Source: Burkholderia ubonensis
GTDB taxonomy: Bacteria; Pseudomonadota; Gammaproteobacteria; Burkholderiales; Burkholderiaceae
Assembly (NCBI RefSeq): GCF_902833085.1
Contig: NZ_CADFEB010000011.1
Coordinates: 310,001 to 374,000 of the forward strand
Direction of reading: 5' to 3'
Length of the DNA stretch: 64,000 nt
This document shows, piece after piece, positions 19,477 to 27,823 of this stretch. A program made the position numbers and the translations under genes. Position 1 is the stretch's first letter. Each line of letters starts with the position of its first letter. Below the pieces are notes generated by a model. It had not been told where the DNA came from. It was given only the letters and a program-made list of their open reading frames with translations, and did not search any database.

Positions 19477-20017
19477 CACGATCGTGCGTCGGCTCGCGTC
19501 GTGCGCGGTGGCGGCAGGCACGCTCGCGTTGCCTGCGTTGCCCGCATTCGGCGCCGGCTTCGGTCTCGGTCAGCCGGTCGACCGCGCGGCGATCGCCGCA
19601 TGGGACATCGACGTCGCACCCGATGGCAGCGGCCTGCCGCCCGGTGCGGGCACGGTCGCGCGCGGCGCGCACGTGTTCGCTGACAAGTGCGCGATGTGCC
19701 ACGGCGCCGGCGGCCAGGGTGGCGTCGGCGATCCGCTCGTCGGCGGCCTCGGCTCGCTTGCCGGCGCGAAGCCGAAAAAGACGGTCGGCAGCTACTGGCC
19801 GTATGCGACGACGCTGTTCGACTACATCCGCCGCGCGATGCCGTACAACGCACCGCAATCGCTGAGCGCGGACGACGTCTATGCGGTCACGGCCTACGTG
19901 CTGCACCTGAACGGCATCGTTCCCGACGACACGACGCTCGACGCGCACACGCTGCCGCGCGTCAGGATGCCGAACCGCGACGGCTTCGTGCCCGACCCGC
20001 GGCCGGGCCGACTGTGA
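19469..20017 (+). CDS. SoxD-like monohaem cytochrome c
   Basis: A 182-residue exported cytochrome c: signal peptide ending AFGAG, haem-attachment motif CAMCH at residues 74-78, and a probable distal Met in RRAMPYNAPQSL, as in SoxD. It overlaps soxC-like by 8 bases and should take electrons from it in the periplasm. SoxD of Paracoccus has two haem domains; this protein has only one CxxCH, so it corresponds to the shorter single-haem form. Together the pair may act as a stand-alone sulfite or sulfane dehydrogenase. Confidence 0.83.
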   Translation: MRNTIVRRLASCAVAAGTLALPALPAFGAGFGLGQPVDRAAIAAWDIDVAPDGSGLPPGAGTVARGAHVFADKCAMCHGAGGQGGVGDPLVGGLGSLAGAKPKKTVGSYWPYATTLFDYIRRAMPYNAPQSLSADDVYAVTAYVLHLNGIVPDDTTLDAHTLPRVRMPNRDGFVPDPRPGRL

Positions 20018-20126
20018 CGCGACGCGATCCGCCGGCCGGCAAGACGCAGATCGGCCCGGCAAGACCGCCGGTATCGCGTGCCGGATTTTTTCGTTCGGCG
20101 CCAGGGCGCCGCGTAGGGAGCCAACC

Positions 20127-21326
20127 TTGACCGACACATCCGCTGCGGCCCAAGCCGACGCGTCGCTCACGCCGTCGCCGTTCGTCGACGTCCGTTCACC
20201 GGCCGATTTCCCCGACAGCCCCGCGTCGCGCGTGCTCGCGCAGCCGCTGATGCTCGGGCTGTTCCTGCCGCTCCAGGCCGGCGGCTGGAGCGCCTCGACG
20301 CTGCCGCGCTCGACCGACTGGACGTTCGACTACAACGCCGACCTGGTCGCGCGCGCCGAGGCGCTCGGCTTCGATCTCGTGTTCGCGCTGTCGCAATGGT
20401 TGCCGAAAGGCGGCTACGGCGGCGTGTTCGACGGCCAGGCGCTCGACTCGTTCATGACGCTGGCGGCGCTCACCGCGCGCACCGAGCGGATCATCCTCGT
20501 CGCGACGAGCCACGTGCTCTACGGGCCGTGGCACCCGCTGCATTTCGCGAAGTTCACGGCGACGCTCGATCACATCTCGCGCGGACGCTGGGGCATCAAC
20601 GTCGTGACCGGCCACCGCGCGATCGAACACGAGATGTTCGGCTGGAACCGGATCGAGCACGACCGGCGCTACGAGATGGCCGCCGAGTTCGTCGACGCGG
20701 TCAGCCAGCTGTGGGCCCAGCCGGACAACTTCAGCTATGCGCCCGCGCTGTCGAGCTGGCGGCTCTCCGGCGCGTTCGTCACGCCGAAGCCGCGCTACGG
20801 CCGCCCGCTGCTGATCAACGCGACCGGCTCCGACGCCGGCATCGATTTTGCGGCCCGCTATTCGGACATCGTGTTCGTGACGAGCCCGGCCGGCCCGGAC
20901 GTCGATCTCGCGCTGGACGCGCTGCCCGCGCATACAGCCCGCGTGAAGGCGGCCGCCGCCGCGCGCGGCAGGACGATCCGCACGCTGCTCAATCCGCTCG
21001 TGATCTGCCGCGAGACGACGGCCGAGGCGCGCGCGTACCGCGACGCGATCGTCGCGCATGCGGACGACGGCAGCTTCTACCGCTTCGACAGCGACGCACA
21101 TGCGTGGCGCGGTGGCTTCGAACAACGCTCGCAGGCGGCCGCGCGTGCGATCGGCGGCAACATCTCGATCACGGGCTCGCCCGAGGAAGTCGCCGACTAC
21201 ATCGTGCGGCTGCATCGAGCGGGCATCGACGGCATCCAGTTGAGCTTCTACGACTTCAGGCCGGATCTCGACTTCTTCGGCGCGCGCGTGCTGCCGCTGC
21301 TGCGCGACGCCGGCCTGCGGCGCTGA
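20127..21326 (+). CDS. LLM-class FMNH2-dependent monooxygenase, SfnG/SsuD-like
   Basis: A 399-residue bacterial luciferase-like TIM-barrel protein. GLFLPLQAGGWSASTLPRST opens the barrel, with LSQWLPKGGYGG, HPLHFAKFTATLDHISRGRWGINVVTG and MFGWNRIEHDRRYEMAAEF as flavin-site signatures shared with SsuD, SfnG and RutA. Such enzymes cleave C-S bonds of sulfones or sulfonates, releasing sulfite. It follows the SoxC/D-like pair by 109 bases on the same strand, which fits sulfite made here being oxidised there. The exact substrate cannot be assigned; RutA-type pyrimidine chemistry is the main alternative. Confidence 0.78.
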   Translation: MTDTSAAAQADASLTPSPFVDVRSPADFPDSPASRVLAQPLMLGLFLPLQAGGWSASTLPRSTDWTFDYNADLVARAEALGFDLVFALSQWLPKGGYGGVFDGQALDSFMTLAALTARTERIILVATSHVLYGPWHPLHFAKFTATLDHISRGRWGINVVTGHRAIEHEMFGWNRIEHDRRYEMAAEFVDAVSQLWAQPDNFSYAPALSSWRLSGAFVTPKPRYGRPLLINATGSDAGIDFAARYSDIVFVTSPAGPDVDLALDALPAHTARVKAAAAARGRTIRTLLNPLVICRETTAEARAYRDAIVAHADDGSFYRFDSDAHAWRGGFEQRSQAAARAIGGNISITGSPEEVADYIVRLHRAGIDGIQLSFYDFRPDLDFFGARVLPLLRDAGLRR

Positions 21327-21328
21327 GG

Positions 21329-21808
21329 TCAGGCAGCCGCGACCGCCGAGGCGCCGGGCACGGTCAACGTGCGCCGTGCCGCGGGCCGCGGCAACCCGAA
21401 ATGATCGCGCAGCGTGCTGCCGCTATCGTCGCTGCGAAACAGCCCGCGAAGACGCAATTCGGGCAGCACGAGCGCGATGAAATCGTCGCGGCCGCCGGGC
21501 AAGGTCGGCGCCATCTCGTTGTAGCCGTCCACGCCGTAATGGACGCGCGACCCGCGCAGTGTCGGCGTGCCGCCGTCCGGCCGCAGCACGCCGCTCAGGA
21601 TCTTGACGAAGGTCGACTTGCCCGCGCCGTTCGCACCCATCAGCGCGACGGGTTCGCCCGCGTCGATCGACAGATTCGACGCCGACAGCGCGACGGTCGC
21701 GTCGAAACGCTTCGCGATGCCGGCGGCGCTTTGGACGGGCGGCGACGCCGATCGATGTGATCGACCTGCGCGCGTCACACCGGCAATCTCGTTCGCCGTC
21801 GCAGTCAT
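21329..21808 (-). pseudogene. Chimeric remnant: ABC ATPase N-terminus joined to LLM monooxygenase C-terminus
   Basis: One 159-residue open frame is made of two unrelated parts. Residues 1 to about 92 are the start of a sugar-type (RbsA-like) ABC ATPase with Walker A GANGAGKST and then LSGVLRPDGG. Residues from about 93 (VDGYNEMAP, LPGGRDDFIALVLPEL, LRGLFRSDDSGSTLRDHFGL) are the tail of an NtaA/DszA-type monooxygenase, closely paralleling the tail of the gene at 32813-34144. Signature motif and Walker B of the ATPase and the whole barrel of the oxygenase are missing. The junction is near base 21530. This is best explained by an in-frame deletion; function is unlikely. Confidence 0.75.
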
Positions 21809-21910
21809 GCCGCCCCCCCCTGTCGGGCATGGCGCGGTTGCAGCCGGAACAGCACGTCGCGGGTCACGTCACGCACCTCCCCTGACAGTCGTTCCGTATC
21901 GACCGGCTCG

Positions 21911-23293
21911 TCACCGTCCGTCAGATGCGGATTGCCGGAACGACGCGCCATGCGCGGTGTCCGGCAGGCGGTCGCGGCCGCTCAGCCGCGAGCGGAAGGT
22001 GCCGGCCGGCGCCGTCGTCCGGTACAGGCCGCGCTTTTTCAGTTCCGGCACGATCCATTCGGCGAAATCGTCGAGCGTGCCCGGGCTGATCAGCGGATTG
22101 AGCATGTAGCCGCTCGTCGTCGACTGCCGCGCATGCTCGGCGAGCTGATCGGCGACCTCGTCGGGCGAGCCGACGAGGATCAAGTCGGTGCCGCGCGTGA
22201 CGCTCGCGAACTTGCGGCGCACGTCACCGGCGGTGAGCGGCTTGCCGCTGCCGTCGGGCCGCACCACGTAGGACGTGAGCCCTTCCGTCTGCGTCGTCAG
22301 CGGTTCGTCGTCCGCGTAGCGGTCGATGTCGATGCCGGTGTCGCCCGCATAGCTGACGAGTTGCGCGTGCTGGTGGTAGTGCTGCTGCAGCGTGTGGTAT
22401 TTCTCCTTCGCGTCGCTCGACGAGCGCGCGGTCACGATTCGCAGCACGGTCAGCGACTTCACGTCGTCCGCCGCACGGCCGCGCGCCGCAGCGAGCCGGC
22501 GAATCTCGTCGAGGCCCGCACGAATCTCGTGCGGATTCGACTTCGCGACGAACACCACCTCCGCGTGCTTCGCCGCGAACTCACGCCCGCGCCCGGACCA
22601 GCCCGCCTGGATCAGCACGGGCGAGCGCTGCGGCGACGGCGCACAGACGTGCGGCCCCTGCACGCGATAGTGCGTGCCTTCGTGCGCGATCGGCCGCACG
22701 CGGTCGCCGCGCGCATAACGCGGCGCGTGCTTGTCGGCGACGACCGCATCGTCCGCCCAGCTCCCTTCCCACAGCTTGTACACGACGTCGAGAAACTCCT
22801 CCGCGCGCGCGTAGCGTTCGTCATGGCCGATCATCCGGTCGAGCCCGAAGTTGCGCGCCGCACTCGTCAGGTAGGACGTCACGATGTTCCAGCCGATCCG
22901 GCCGTTGCTCAAATGATCGAGCGTGCTGAAGCGGCGCGCGAGCGCGAACGGATGCTCGTAGGTCGTGCTCGCGGTCACACCGAACGCGAGCCGCTCGGTC
23001 TGCGCGACAAGTGCCGGAATCAGCATCATCGGATCGTTCGCGGGCGACTCGACCGCCCATCGCAGTGCCGCGTCGGCCGACCCGCCATAGACGTCGTATA
23101 GGCCGAGCACGTCCGCGAAGAACAGCATGTCGAGATCGGCCTGCTCGGCCGTGCGCGCGAGGTCCGACCAGAACGCGAGCGTATTCGCGCGCAGCCGTTC
23201 GTCGGCCGGATGGGTCCAAAGGCTCGGCGCGCCGCCGCAGCCGACGCTGGCTTGTTCGTACAGGGAAAACAGCAAGGGGCGAGGATCGGACAT
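21911..23293 (-). CDS. LLM-class flavin-dependent monooxygenase, NtaA/DmoA-like
   Basis: A 460-residue flavin monooxygenase starting MSDPRPLLFSLYEQASVG. The barrel shows DMLFFADVLGLYDVYGG, ATASTTYEHPFALARRFSTLDH (seen as TASTTYEHP), SNGRIGWNIVTSYL and the FMN/substrate loop APSPQRSPVLIQAGWSGRG. It ends with LDDFAEWIVPELKKRGLYR. Family members (NtaA, DszA, DmoA, SoxA of desulfurisers) oxidise aminopolycarboxylates or organosulfur compounds with FMNH2 from a separate reductase, which is not seen nearby. It is downstream of two ABC permeases and a binding protein on the same strand, probably one operon for uptake and oxidation. Confidence 0.83.
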   Translation of the reverse strand: MSDPRPLLFSLYEQASVGCGGAPSLWTHPADERLRANTLAFWSDLARTAEQADLDMLFFADVLGLYDVYGGSADAALRWAVESPANDPMMLIPALVAQTERLAFGVTASTTYEHPFALARRFSTLDHLSNGRIGWNIVTSYLTSAARNFGLDRMIGHDERYARAEEFLDVVYKLWEGSWADDAVVADKHAPRYARGDRVRPIAHEGTHYRVQGPHVCAPSPQRSPVLIQAGWSGRGREFAAKHAEVVFVAKSNPHEIRAGLDEIRRLAAARGRAADDVKSLTVLRIVTARSSSDAKEKYHTLQQHYHQHAQLVSYAGDTGIDIDRYADDEPLTTQTEGLTSYVVRPDGSGKPLTAGDVRRKFASVTRGTDLILVGSPDEVADQLAEHARQSTTSGYMLNPLISPGTLDDFAEWIVPELKKRGLYRTTAPAGTFRSRLSGRDRLPDTAHGASFRQSASDGR

Positions 23294-23319
23294 CGTCGGG
23301 TTCGTTACCAGGACAGGAA

Positions 23320-24087
23320 TCAGTTGGGTGCCGCCCACGCGTTCGGCGACGCGCGGCGGTGGCGTGCAGGCACACGAGCGTGGGGTGCGCGCGTCAGATG
23401 GCGATTGACATGCTTCTCGAGACGCGCGGCCGGAATGGTGAGCAGCGCGACCAGCACGACATAGACGACGGCCGCGCCGGCCAGCGGTTCGTATACGCGC
23501 AACGTCTCGAAGCGCAGCGTATTGGCCGTTCCCATCACGTCGAACACCGTCACGGTCGACGCGAGGACGGTCGATTTCAGCAGCAGGATCGCCTCGCCGA
23601 TGAGCGCGGGCAGCGCGAGCCGCCACGCGCGCGGGCCGACGATGCGGCGCAGCACCTGCACGCGCGTCATTCCGTATGCGTACCCGGCTTCGATCTCGCC
23701 GGCCGGCACGCCGGCGATCGCGCCGCGCAGGATCGTCGCGACATACGCGCTCTCGTTCACGCTCAACGCGACGATTGCGTACCAGAACGCGTCGCGCAGC
23801 AGCGGCGACGCCCAGCTGTCGCGCATCCATTCGCGCGGGACGATCTGCCCGAATCCGTAGTACAGCAAATAGAGCTGAACGAGCAGCGGCGTGCCCCGAA
23901 TCAGCATGAGCCAGCCGCTCGCGGACCAGCGCAGCGGCGCATGGCGCGCACCGGCGGCGAGCGCGAGCGGAACGCCCAGCAGCACGCTGGCCGCGCCCGA
24001 CAACAGCGTCAGCGCGAGCGTCGTCGGCACTGCGGCGAGGAGCTTCGGCATCACCGTGTCGAACAGGAACGGTAGCGAGAAGATCAT
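23320..24087 (-). CDS. Polar amino acid-type ABC permease (HisM-like)
   Basis: A 255-residue inner-membrane permease with five predicted segments, the RGTPLLVQLYLLYYGFGQ motif and the EAA loop YAYGMTRVQVLRRIVGP. Its start overlaps the stop of the upstream permease (ATGA), so both are made together. A basic, histidine-rich tail of about 30 residues is unusual. With the gene at 24084 it would form a heterodimeric channel. The ATPase that should power it is absent from the operon. Confidence 0.85.
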   Translation of the reverse strand: MIFSLPFLFDTVMPKLLAAVPTTLALTLLSGAASVLLGVPLALAAGARHAPLRWSASGWLMLIRGTPLLVQLYLLYYGFGQIVPREWMRDSWASPLLRDAFWYAIVALSVNESAYVATILRGAIAGVPAGEIEAGYAYGMTRVQVLRRIVGPRAWRLALPALIGEAILLLKSTVLASTVTVFDVMGTANTLRFETLRVYEPLAGAAVVYVVLVALLTIPAARLEKHVNRHLTRAPHARVPARHRRASPNAWAAPN

Positions 24088-24827
24088 GCGGTTGCGCGCC
24101 TCGTGCCACGGTTGGCGTGCCGCTCGAGCACCGCGAAGATGCCCGTCGACGCGATGCTCAACAGCAGGAACAGCGCGGCCGTGACGAGATAGAAGAATAC
24201 GTAGTGGCGAGTCGCGCCGGCCGCGAGCTGGCTCGCCTTCAGCAGATCCGTGAACGAGCCGAGCACGCTGATGAACGATGCATCCTTGGTCGCGTTCAGC
24301 CACACGTTGCCGACGCCCGGCAACGCGAGCCGCGCGGCGGCCGGAAGCCGGATGTGCATGAACGTCTGCCATGGCGTCATCCCGTACGCGTGCGCGGCTT
24401 CGACCTGGCCGACCGGCACGTTGACGAGCGCCGCGCGGAAGATGTCGGTCAGATACGCGCCCTGGATGAAACCAAGCGACAGCGCGGCGACGAGGAACGG
24501 CGGGAACGCGAAGCCGTCGGGCACCAGGCCGCCGCGGTGCAGCGCGACCTCGACGGCAGGCGCGAGCGCGTAGAACGCGAGCAGCAGGCACAACAGCTCG
24601 GGCAGCGCGCGCACCAGCGTCGTGTAGAACCGCGCAAGCCACGCGAGCGGCGCGTGGCGCGACAGCTTGCCGAGCGCGCCGGCGATGCCGAGCAGCACGC
24701 CGGTGCAGAACGACGCTGCCGCGACGCCGAACGTCAGTGCGAATGCGCCCGCGAATACGCGGCCATATCCACCGTCGTCGAATGCGAGCAACGCAAGCAG
24801 CGCGAGCAGCGAGTCGTCCGCGGCCAT
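24084..24827 (-). CDS. Polar amino acid-type ABC permease (HisQ-like)
   Basis: A 247-residue permease with FYTTLVRALPELLCLLLAFYAL and the EAA loop AAHAYGMTPWQTFMHIRLP. It belongs to the HisQ/GlnP family. It is coupled to the next permease by stop/start overlap and lies 4 bases after the binding-protein gene. It is probably for a sulfur-containing amino acid or related zwitterion, given the flavin monooxygenase at the operon end; the ligand is inferred only. Confidence 0.85.
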   Translation of the reverse strand: MAADDSLLALLALLAFDDGGYGRVFAGAFALTFGVAAASFCTGVLLGIAGALGKLSRHAPLAWLARFYTTLVRALPELLCLLLAFYALAPAVEVALHRGGLVPDGFAFPPFLVAALSLGFIQGAYLTDIFRAALVNVPVGQVEAAHAYGMTPWQTFMHIRLPAAARLALPGVGNVWLNATKDASFISVLGSFTDLLKASQLAAGATRHYVFFYLVTAALFLLLSIASTGIFAVLERHANRGTRRATA

Positions 24828-24831
24828 CGGG

Positions 24832-25635
24832 TCAGCGGCCCTTCTCGATCGTGCCCTTCAGGTTCGGATAGCGGGCGGTGATCGCATCCCACGTGCCGTC
24901 CTGCTGCAGCTGCGCGATCGCGGTCGACAGCTTGCCGCGCAGCGCATCGCCGTGGCGCACGCCCGCGCCGATGCCGAGGCCCAGCACCGGATTGTCCGCG
25001 CACGTGGCCTTGACCTCGAAGTCCTTGCCGTCGCGCGACGCGAGGAATGCCGTGAACAGCCCCTTGCCTTCCTGCACGTAGTCGACACGCCCGGACACCA
25101 GATCCGCGAGCGCGTTGTCGAACTTGTCGAACGCCTTGATCTGCGCGTCCTGCTTGAAGCGGGCATCGAGGAATGCCGAGAAGTTCGTGCCGGCCTCGAC
25201 GCCGATCACGCTGCCCTTGAAGCTCGCGGGCACCGCGCAGTCGACGCGGCGCCGGTCGCTTTTCGCGCCGACGAACACCGTCGGCGATTCGTAATACGCG
25301 CGACTGAAATCGATCGCTTTCTGCCGTTCGCCGGTGATCGTCATCGACGACCAGATCACGTCGATCTTGCGGTTCTGCAACGCCGGAATCAGGCCGTCCC
25401 ACGCAATGTCGGTGAGCTCGCACCGCACGTTCAGTTTGCCGCACGCGGCATCGAGCACGTCGATTTCCCAGCCCTTCCACTTGCCGGCCGCGTCCTTCGC
25501 GAAGAACGGCGGATACGACTCGGCGTCGATGCCGACGCGCAACGTCGGCTGGGCCGCATGGGAAGCCGGCACGAGGCCGAACACGAACAGCGCGGCCGCC
25601 GCGCGGCGAACCCTGGAACGCATCAAACGATTCAT
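24832..25635 (-). CDS. Periplasmic amino acid-type ABC substrate-binding protein
   Basis: A 267-residue SBP_bac_3 protein: signal peptide [27 protein letters not shown], then [34 protein letters not shown] and [24 protein letters not shown], all family signatures. Two Cys pairs could be disulfides. I chose the ATG at 25635 for the signal peptide; the frame extends to 25722 without a better site. It heads the operon of two permeases and an LLM monooxygenase. Confidence 0.86.
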   Translation of the reverse strand: MNRLMRSRVRRAAAALFVFGLVPASHAAQPTLRVGIDAESYPPFFAKDAAGKWKGWEIDVLDAACGKLNVRCELTDIAWDGLIPALQNRKIDVIWSSMTITGERQKAIDFSRAYYESPTVFVGAKSDRRRVDCAVPASFKGSVIGVEAGTNFSAFLDARFKQDAQIKAFDKFDNALADLVSGRVDYVQEGKGLFTAFLASRDGKDFEVKATCADNPVLGLGIGAGVRHGDALRGKLSTAIAQLQQDGTWDAITARYPNLKGTIEKGR

Positions 25636-25849
25636 GTGGCGAATTTCTGAAATAACGTCGGAACGACCGGCGTCGCAGCCGGCAGGAGCCCAGACTGTAA
25701 TGCGCGCGCAAGCGTGTACCAAATGGTTATTTTTTTGATGGATATCTGATCGCGCGATATGGCGGAACGGCGCGCCGCCGAACGCGAAGCGCGGTGCGTC
25801 GTTCGACCGTTCGACCGCTCACGCCTCCGCTGTTTCGCGCTGCAATGCC

Positions 25850-26036
25850 GGCAGCGCTCGAGATCGACGCTGGTTGCCGCGACGACGCGCACGTCGACCG
25901 GCCGCGCACGCGTCGCGCCGACGCGTATTACCTCGCCCTCCGGCAGCACGTGCAGCAGCTTCGCCTGCAGCGGGGGGCGCGAAATCGCCGATCTCGTCGA
26001 GAAAGTCGTGCTGCCGTGTGCGTCGCGCAACGCGCA
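25850..26036 (-). pseudogene. Frameshifted remnant of a sigma-54 enhancer-binding regulator
   Basis: Reverse-strand translation gives the AAA+ core of a NtrC-type activator but in shifting frames. One frame reads [10 protein letters not shown]. Another reads [20 protein letters not shown] and then [17 protein letters not shown]. The intact counterpart in this window (49756-51771) reads [25 protein letters not shown]. Walker A, the GAFTGA loop and the HTH are missing. Regulators of this type (for example SfnR) control sulfone genes in other bacteria, so the remnant may be a lost local regulator. Confidence 0.7.
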
Positions 26037-26070
26037 CGGCATCCCGTGCGAAACACGCGCCACAGACGAG

Positions 26071-26102
26071 AAAGGCCGGTCAGGGCGACCCGACCGGCCT
26101 TT
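26071..26102 (-). terminator. Terminator of the AEC-transporter operon
   Basis: An 11-base perfect stem AAAGGCCGGTC / GACCGGCCTTT with a 10-base loop. Read on the reverse strand it ends in TTTCTCGT, about 50 bases past the stop of the transporter gene at 26150. Confidence 0.75.
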
Positions 26103-26149
26103 GCCTTTCTCGTTGCGCCGCGCCGACGCGGGCACGGGCGCGCCCCGGT

Positions 26150-27067
26150 TCAACCGTGGAACACGAGCAGCACCAGCGGCATCGTGACGGCCGCGAGCGC
26201 CGTCTGAACCGTAATGATGCCGGCAGACAAACGATGATCGCCGCCTAGCAGCTTCGCCATGATATAGGCGGAAGGCGTGCACGGCAACGCATTGAACAGG
26301 ACGATCGTCGTCAGCGCGGGGCCACGGATGCCGAGGCTGAAACCGATCCAGAAGGTCAGCAGCGGCACGAGCAGCAACTTGATCACCGACGACTGGAACA
26401 CCGGGCCGCGCGCCGCCTTCGCGGCCTTCACGTCGAGGCCCGCGCCCACCGCGAGCAGGCCGAGCGGCAGCGACGCCGCGCCGAGAATCGACAGCACGCT
26501 TGCCGCCACGCCCGGCAAACGCAGCCCGCCAAGATTGAACGCGGCGCCGAGCACGACCGACATGATGACCGGGTTCCTCAGCAGCGCGCCGCCGATCTGC
26601 CGCGCCGACGGCGCGCCACCACGGCCGTGCTGCATCAGGATGATGATCGACGCGACGTTCAGCAGCGGAATCGCGACCGCGATGCTGATCGACGTGAGCG
26701 TGAGGCCGACGCTACCGTACAACGCTGCCGCGGCGGCAACGCCCACATACGTATTGGGCCGCAACGCGCCCTGGATCACCGACGAGAACACCGTCCCGGG
26801 CTGCCGGCTCCACGCGCGCCACGCATACAGCAGCGCCGCGCTTGCGGCCACCGCGCCGAGGATCGCGACCGCGATCGGCCGGACCGGAAACTGCGTCAAA
26901 TTCGCTTTCGCGACCTGGCTGAACATCAGCGCGGGAAACATGTAGTAGTAGTTCAGGGTTTCGCATGGCAGCCAGAATTCGTCCGGCAGCAGGCGGCGCT
27001 GCCGCAGCACGAATCCCGCCAGGATCAGCACGAAGATCGGAACCAGCGCGGTCAGGACGTTCTGCAT
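26150..27067 (-). CDS. AEC-family transporter (auxin efflux carrier-like permease)
   Basis: A 305-residue membrane protein with about ten hydrophobic segments: [21 protein letters not shown] at the start and [41 protein letters not shown] as family motifs. AEC transporters move small organic acids such as malonate or malate. It is last of a three-gene unit with a TauE-like exporter and a pyruvate kinase-like enzyme, with 14 bases between genes, so the substrate is probably a C3 acid or a related sulfo-acid (inferred). Confidence 0.85.
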   Translation of the reverse strand: MQNVLTALVPIFVLILAGFVLRQRRLLPDEFWLPCETLNYYYMFPALMFSQVAKANLTQFPVRPIAVAILGAVAASAALLYAWRAWSRQPGTVFSSVIQGALRPNTYVGVAAAAALYGSVGLTLTSISIAVAIPLLNVASIIILMQHGRGGAPSARQIGGALLRNPVIMSVVLGAAFNLGGLRLPGVAASVLSILGAASLPLGLLAVGAGLDVKAAKAARGPVFQSSVIKLLLVPLLTFWIGFSLGIRGPALTTIVLFNALPCTPSAYIMAKLLGGDHRLSAGIITVQTALAAVTMPLVLLVFHG

Positions 27068-27081
27068 CGGTTGGGCTCCCG

Positions 27082-27822
27082 TCACGCGAAGACCAGCGTC
27101 TTCGCCAGCACGACCGCACCATAGACGCCGATGAACGCGGTCATTGCACGCTCGTACAACGGCGCACCGGCCCGCGCGAATAGCACGTTGCCGACAGCAA
27201 AGTAGATGGCGACCGCGATCGGCGCCATCACTGCGCCGCGCACATCGAGTGCAGCCGGGCGCAGCAACGCCAGCGTGCCAAGCTGGATCGTGCCGAACAG
27301 CAGGTAGTAGCGCGAGATCGCCGCACGCATCGCGTGCTTGTCGTCGTATCGGCTGGCCGCATAGACGGCGAGCAACGCGCCGCCCATGTTGGTGAGTCCG
27401 TGCACGACGCCCATCGAACCGACATACAGCCGGCTGCGCGCGTGAACGAATCTGCGCAGCCCAGCCTGCAGTCGCGACGAATAGCGCACCGCGGCGGCGC
27501 TCAGCATCGCGATCCCGATCAGCATGTCGACCCACGCCTTCAGGTTCAACCGAACCAGCGTCGCAAGCGATACGAGCACCGCGATCGCGCAGATCACCAT
27601 CGTGACCCGTTCGGCGGCCGGCACCGCACGTCGCCGCGCGGACCACGCCTGAACCGCCGAGATCGATACGGAAGCGGGCAGCAGCAGGCCGAGCACCGAC
27701 GTGAAGTCGTATCCCATCAGCAGCAGCGTCGGCGTGCCGAACACGAGGATGCCCATGCCGAATACGGACTGCACGATCGCAAGCAGCGCGACGATGCCGA
27801 CCAACAGGTGCGGATCGTGCAT
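27082..27822 (-). CDS. TauE/SafE family sulfite/sulfoacetate exporter-like protein
   Basis: A 246-residue polytopic membrane protein. It begins MHDPHLLVGIVALLAIVQSV, then FGMGILVFGTPTLLLMGYDF in the first inverted repeat and the paired motif VGSMGVVHGLTNMGGALLAVY in the second, as in TauE/SafE proteins, which export sulfite, sulfoacetate or related anions. The ATG at 27822 is one base from the pyruvate kinase-like stop, indicating a common transcript; the longer frame to 27870 would overlap that gene. Confidence 0.82.
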   Translation of the reverse strand: MHDPHLLVGIVALLAIVQSVFGMGILVFGTPTLLLMGYDFTSVLGLLLPASVSISAVQAWSARRRAVPAAERVTMVICAIAVLVSLATLVRLNLKAWVDMLIGIAMLSAAAVRYSSRLQAGLRRFVHARSRLYVGSMGVVHGLTNMGGALLAVYAASRYDDKHAMRAAISRYYLLFGTIQLGTLALLRPAALDVRGAVMAPIAVAIYFAVGNVLFARAGAPLYERAMTAFIGVYGAVVLAKTLVFA

Positions 27823-27823
27823 G

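Noticed and set aside
20030-20060. GG-N10-GC spacing before the SfnG-like gene as a sigma-54 promoter
   Set aside because: Flanking bases do not match TGGCA or TTGC; GC-rich DNA gives this spacing by chance.
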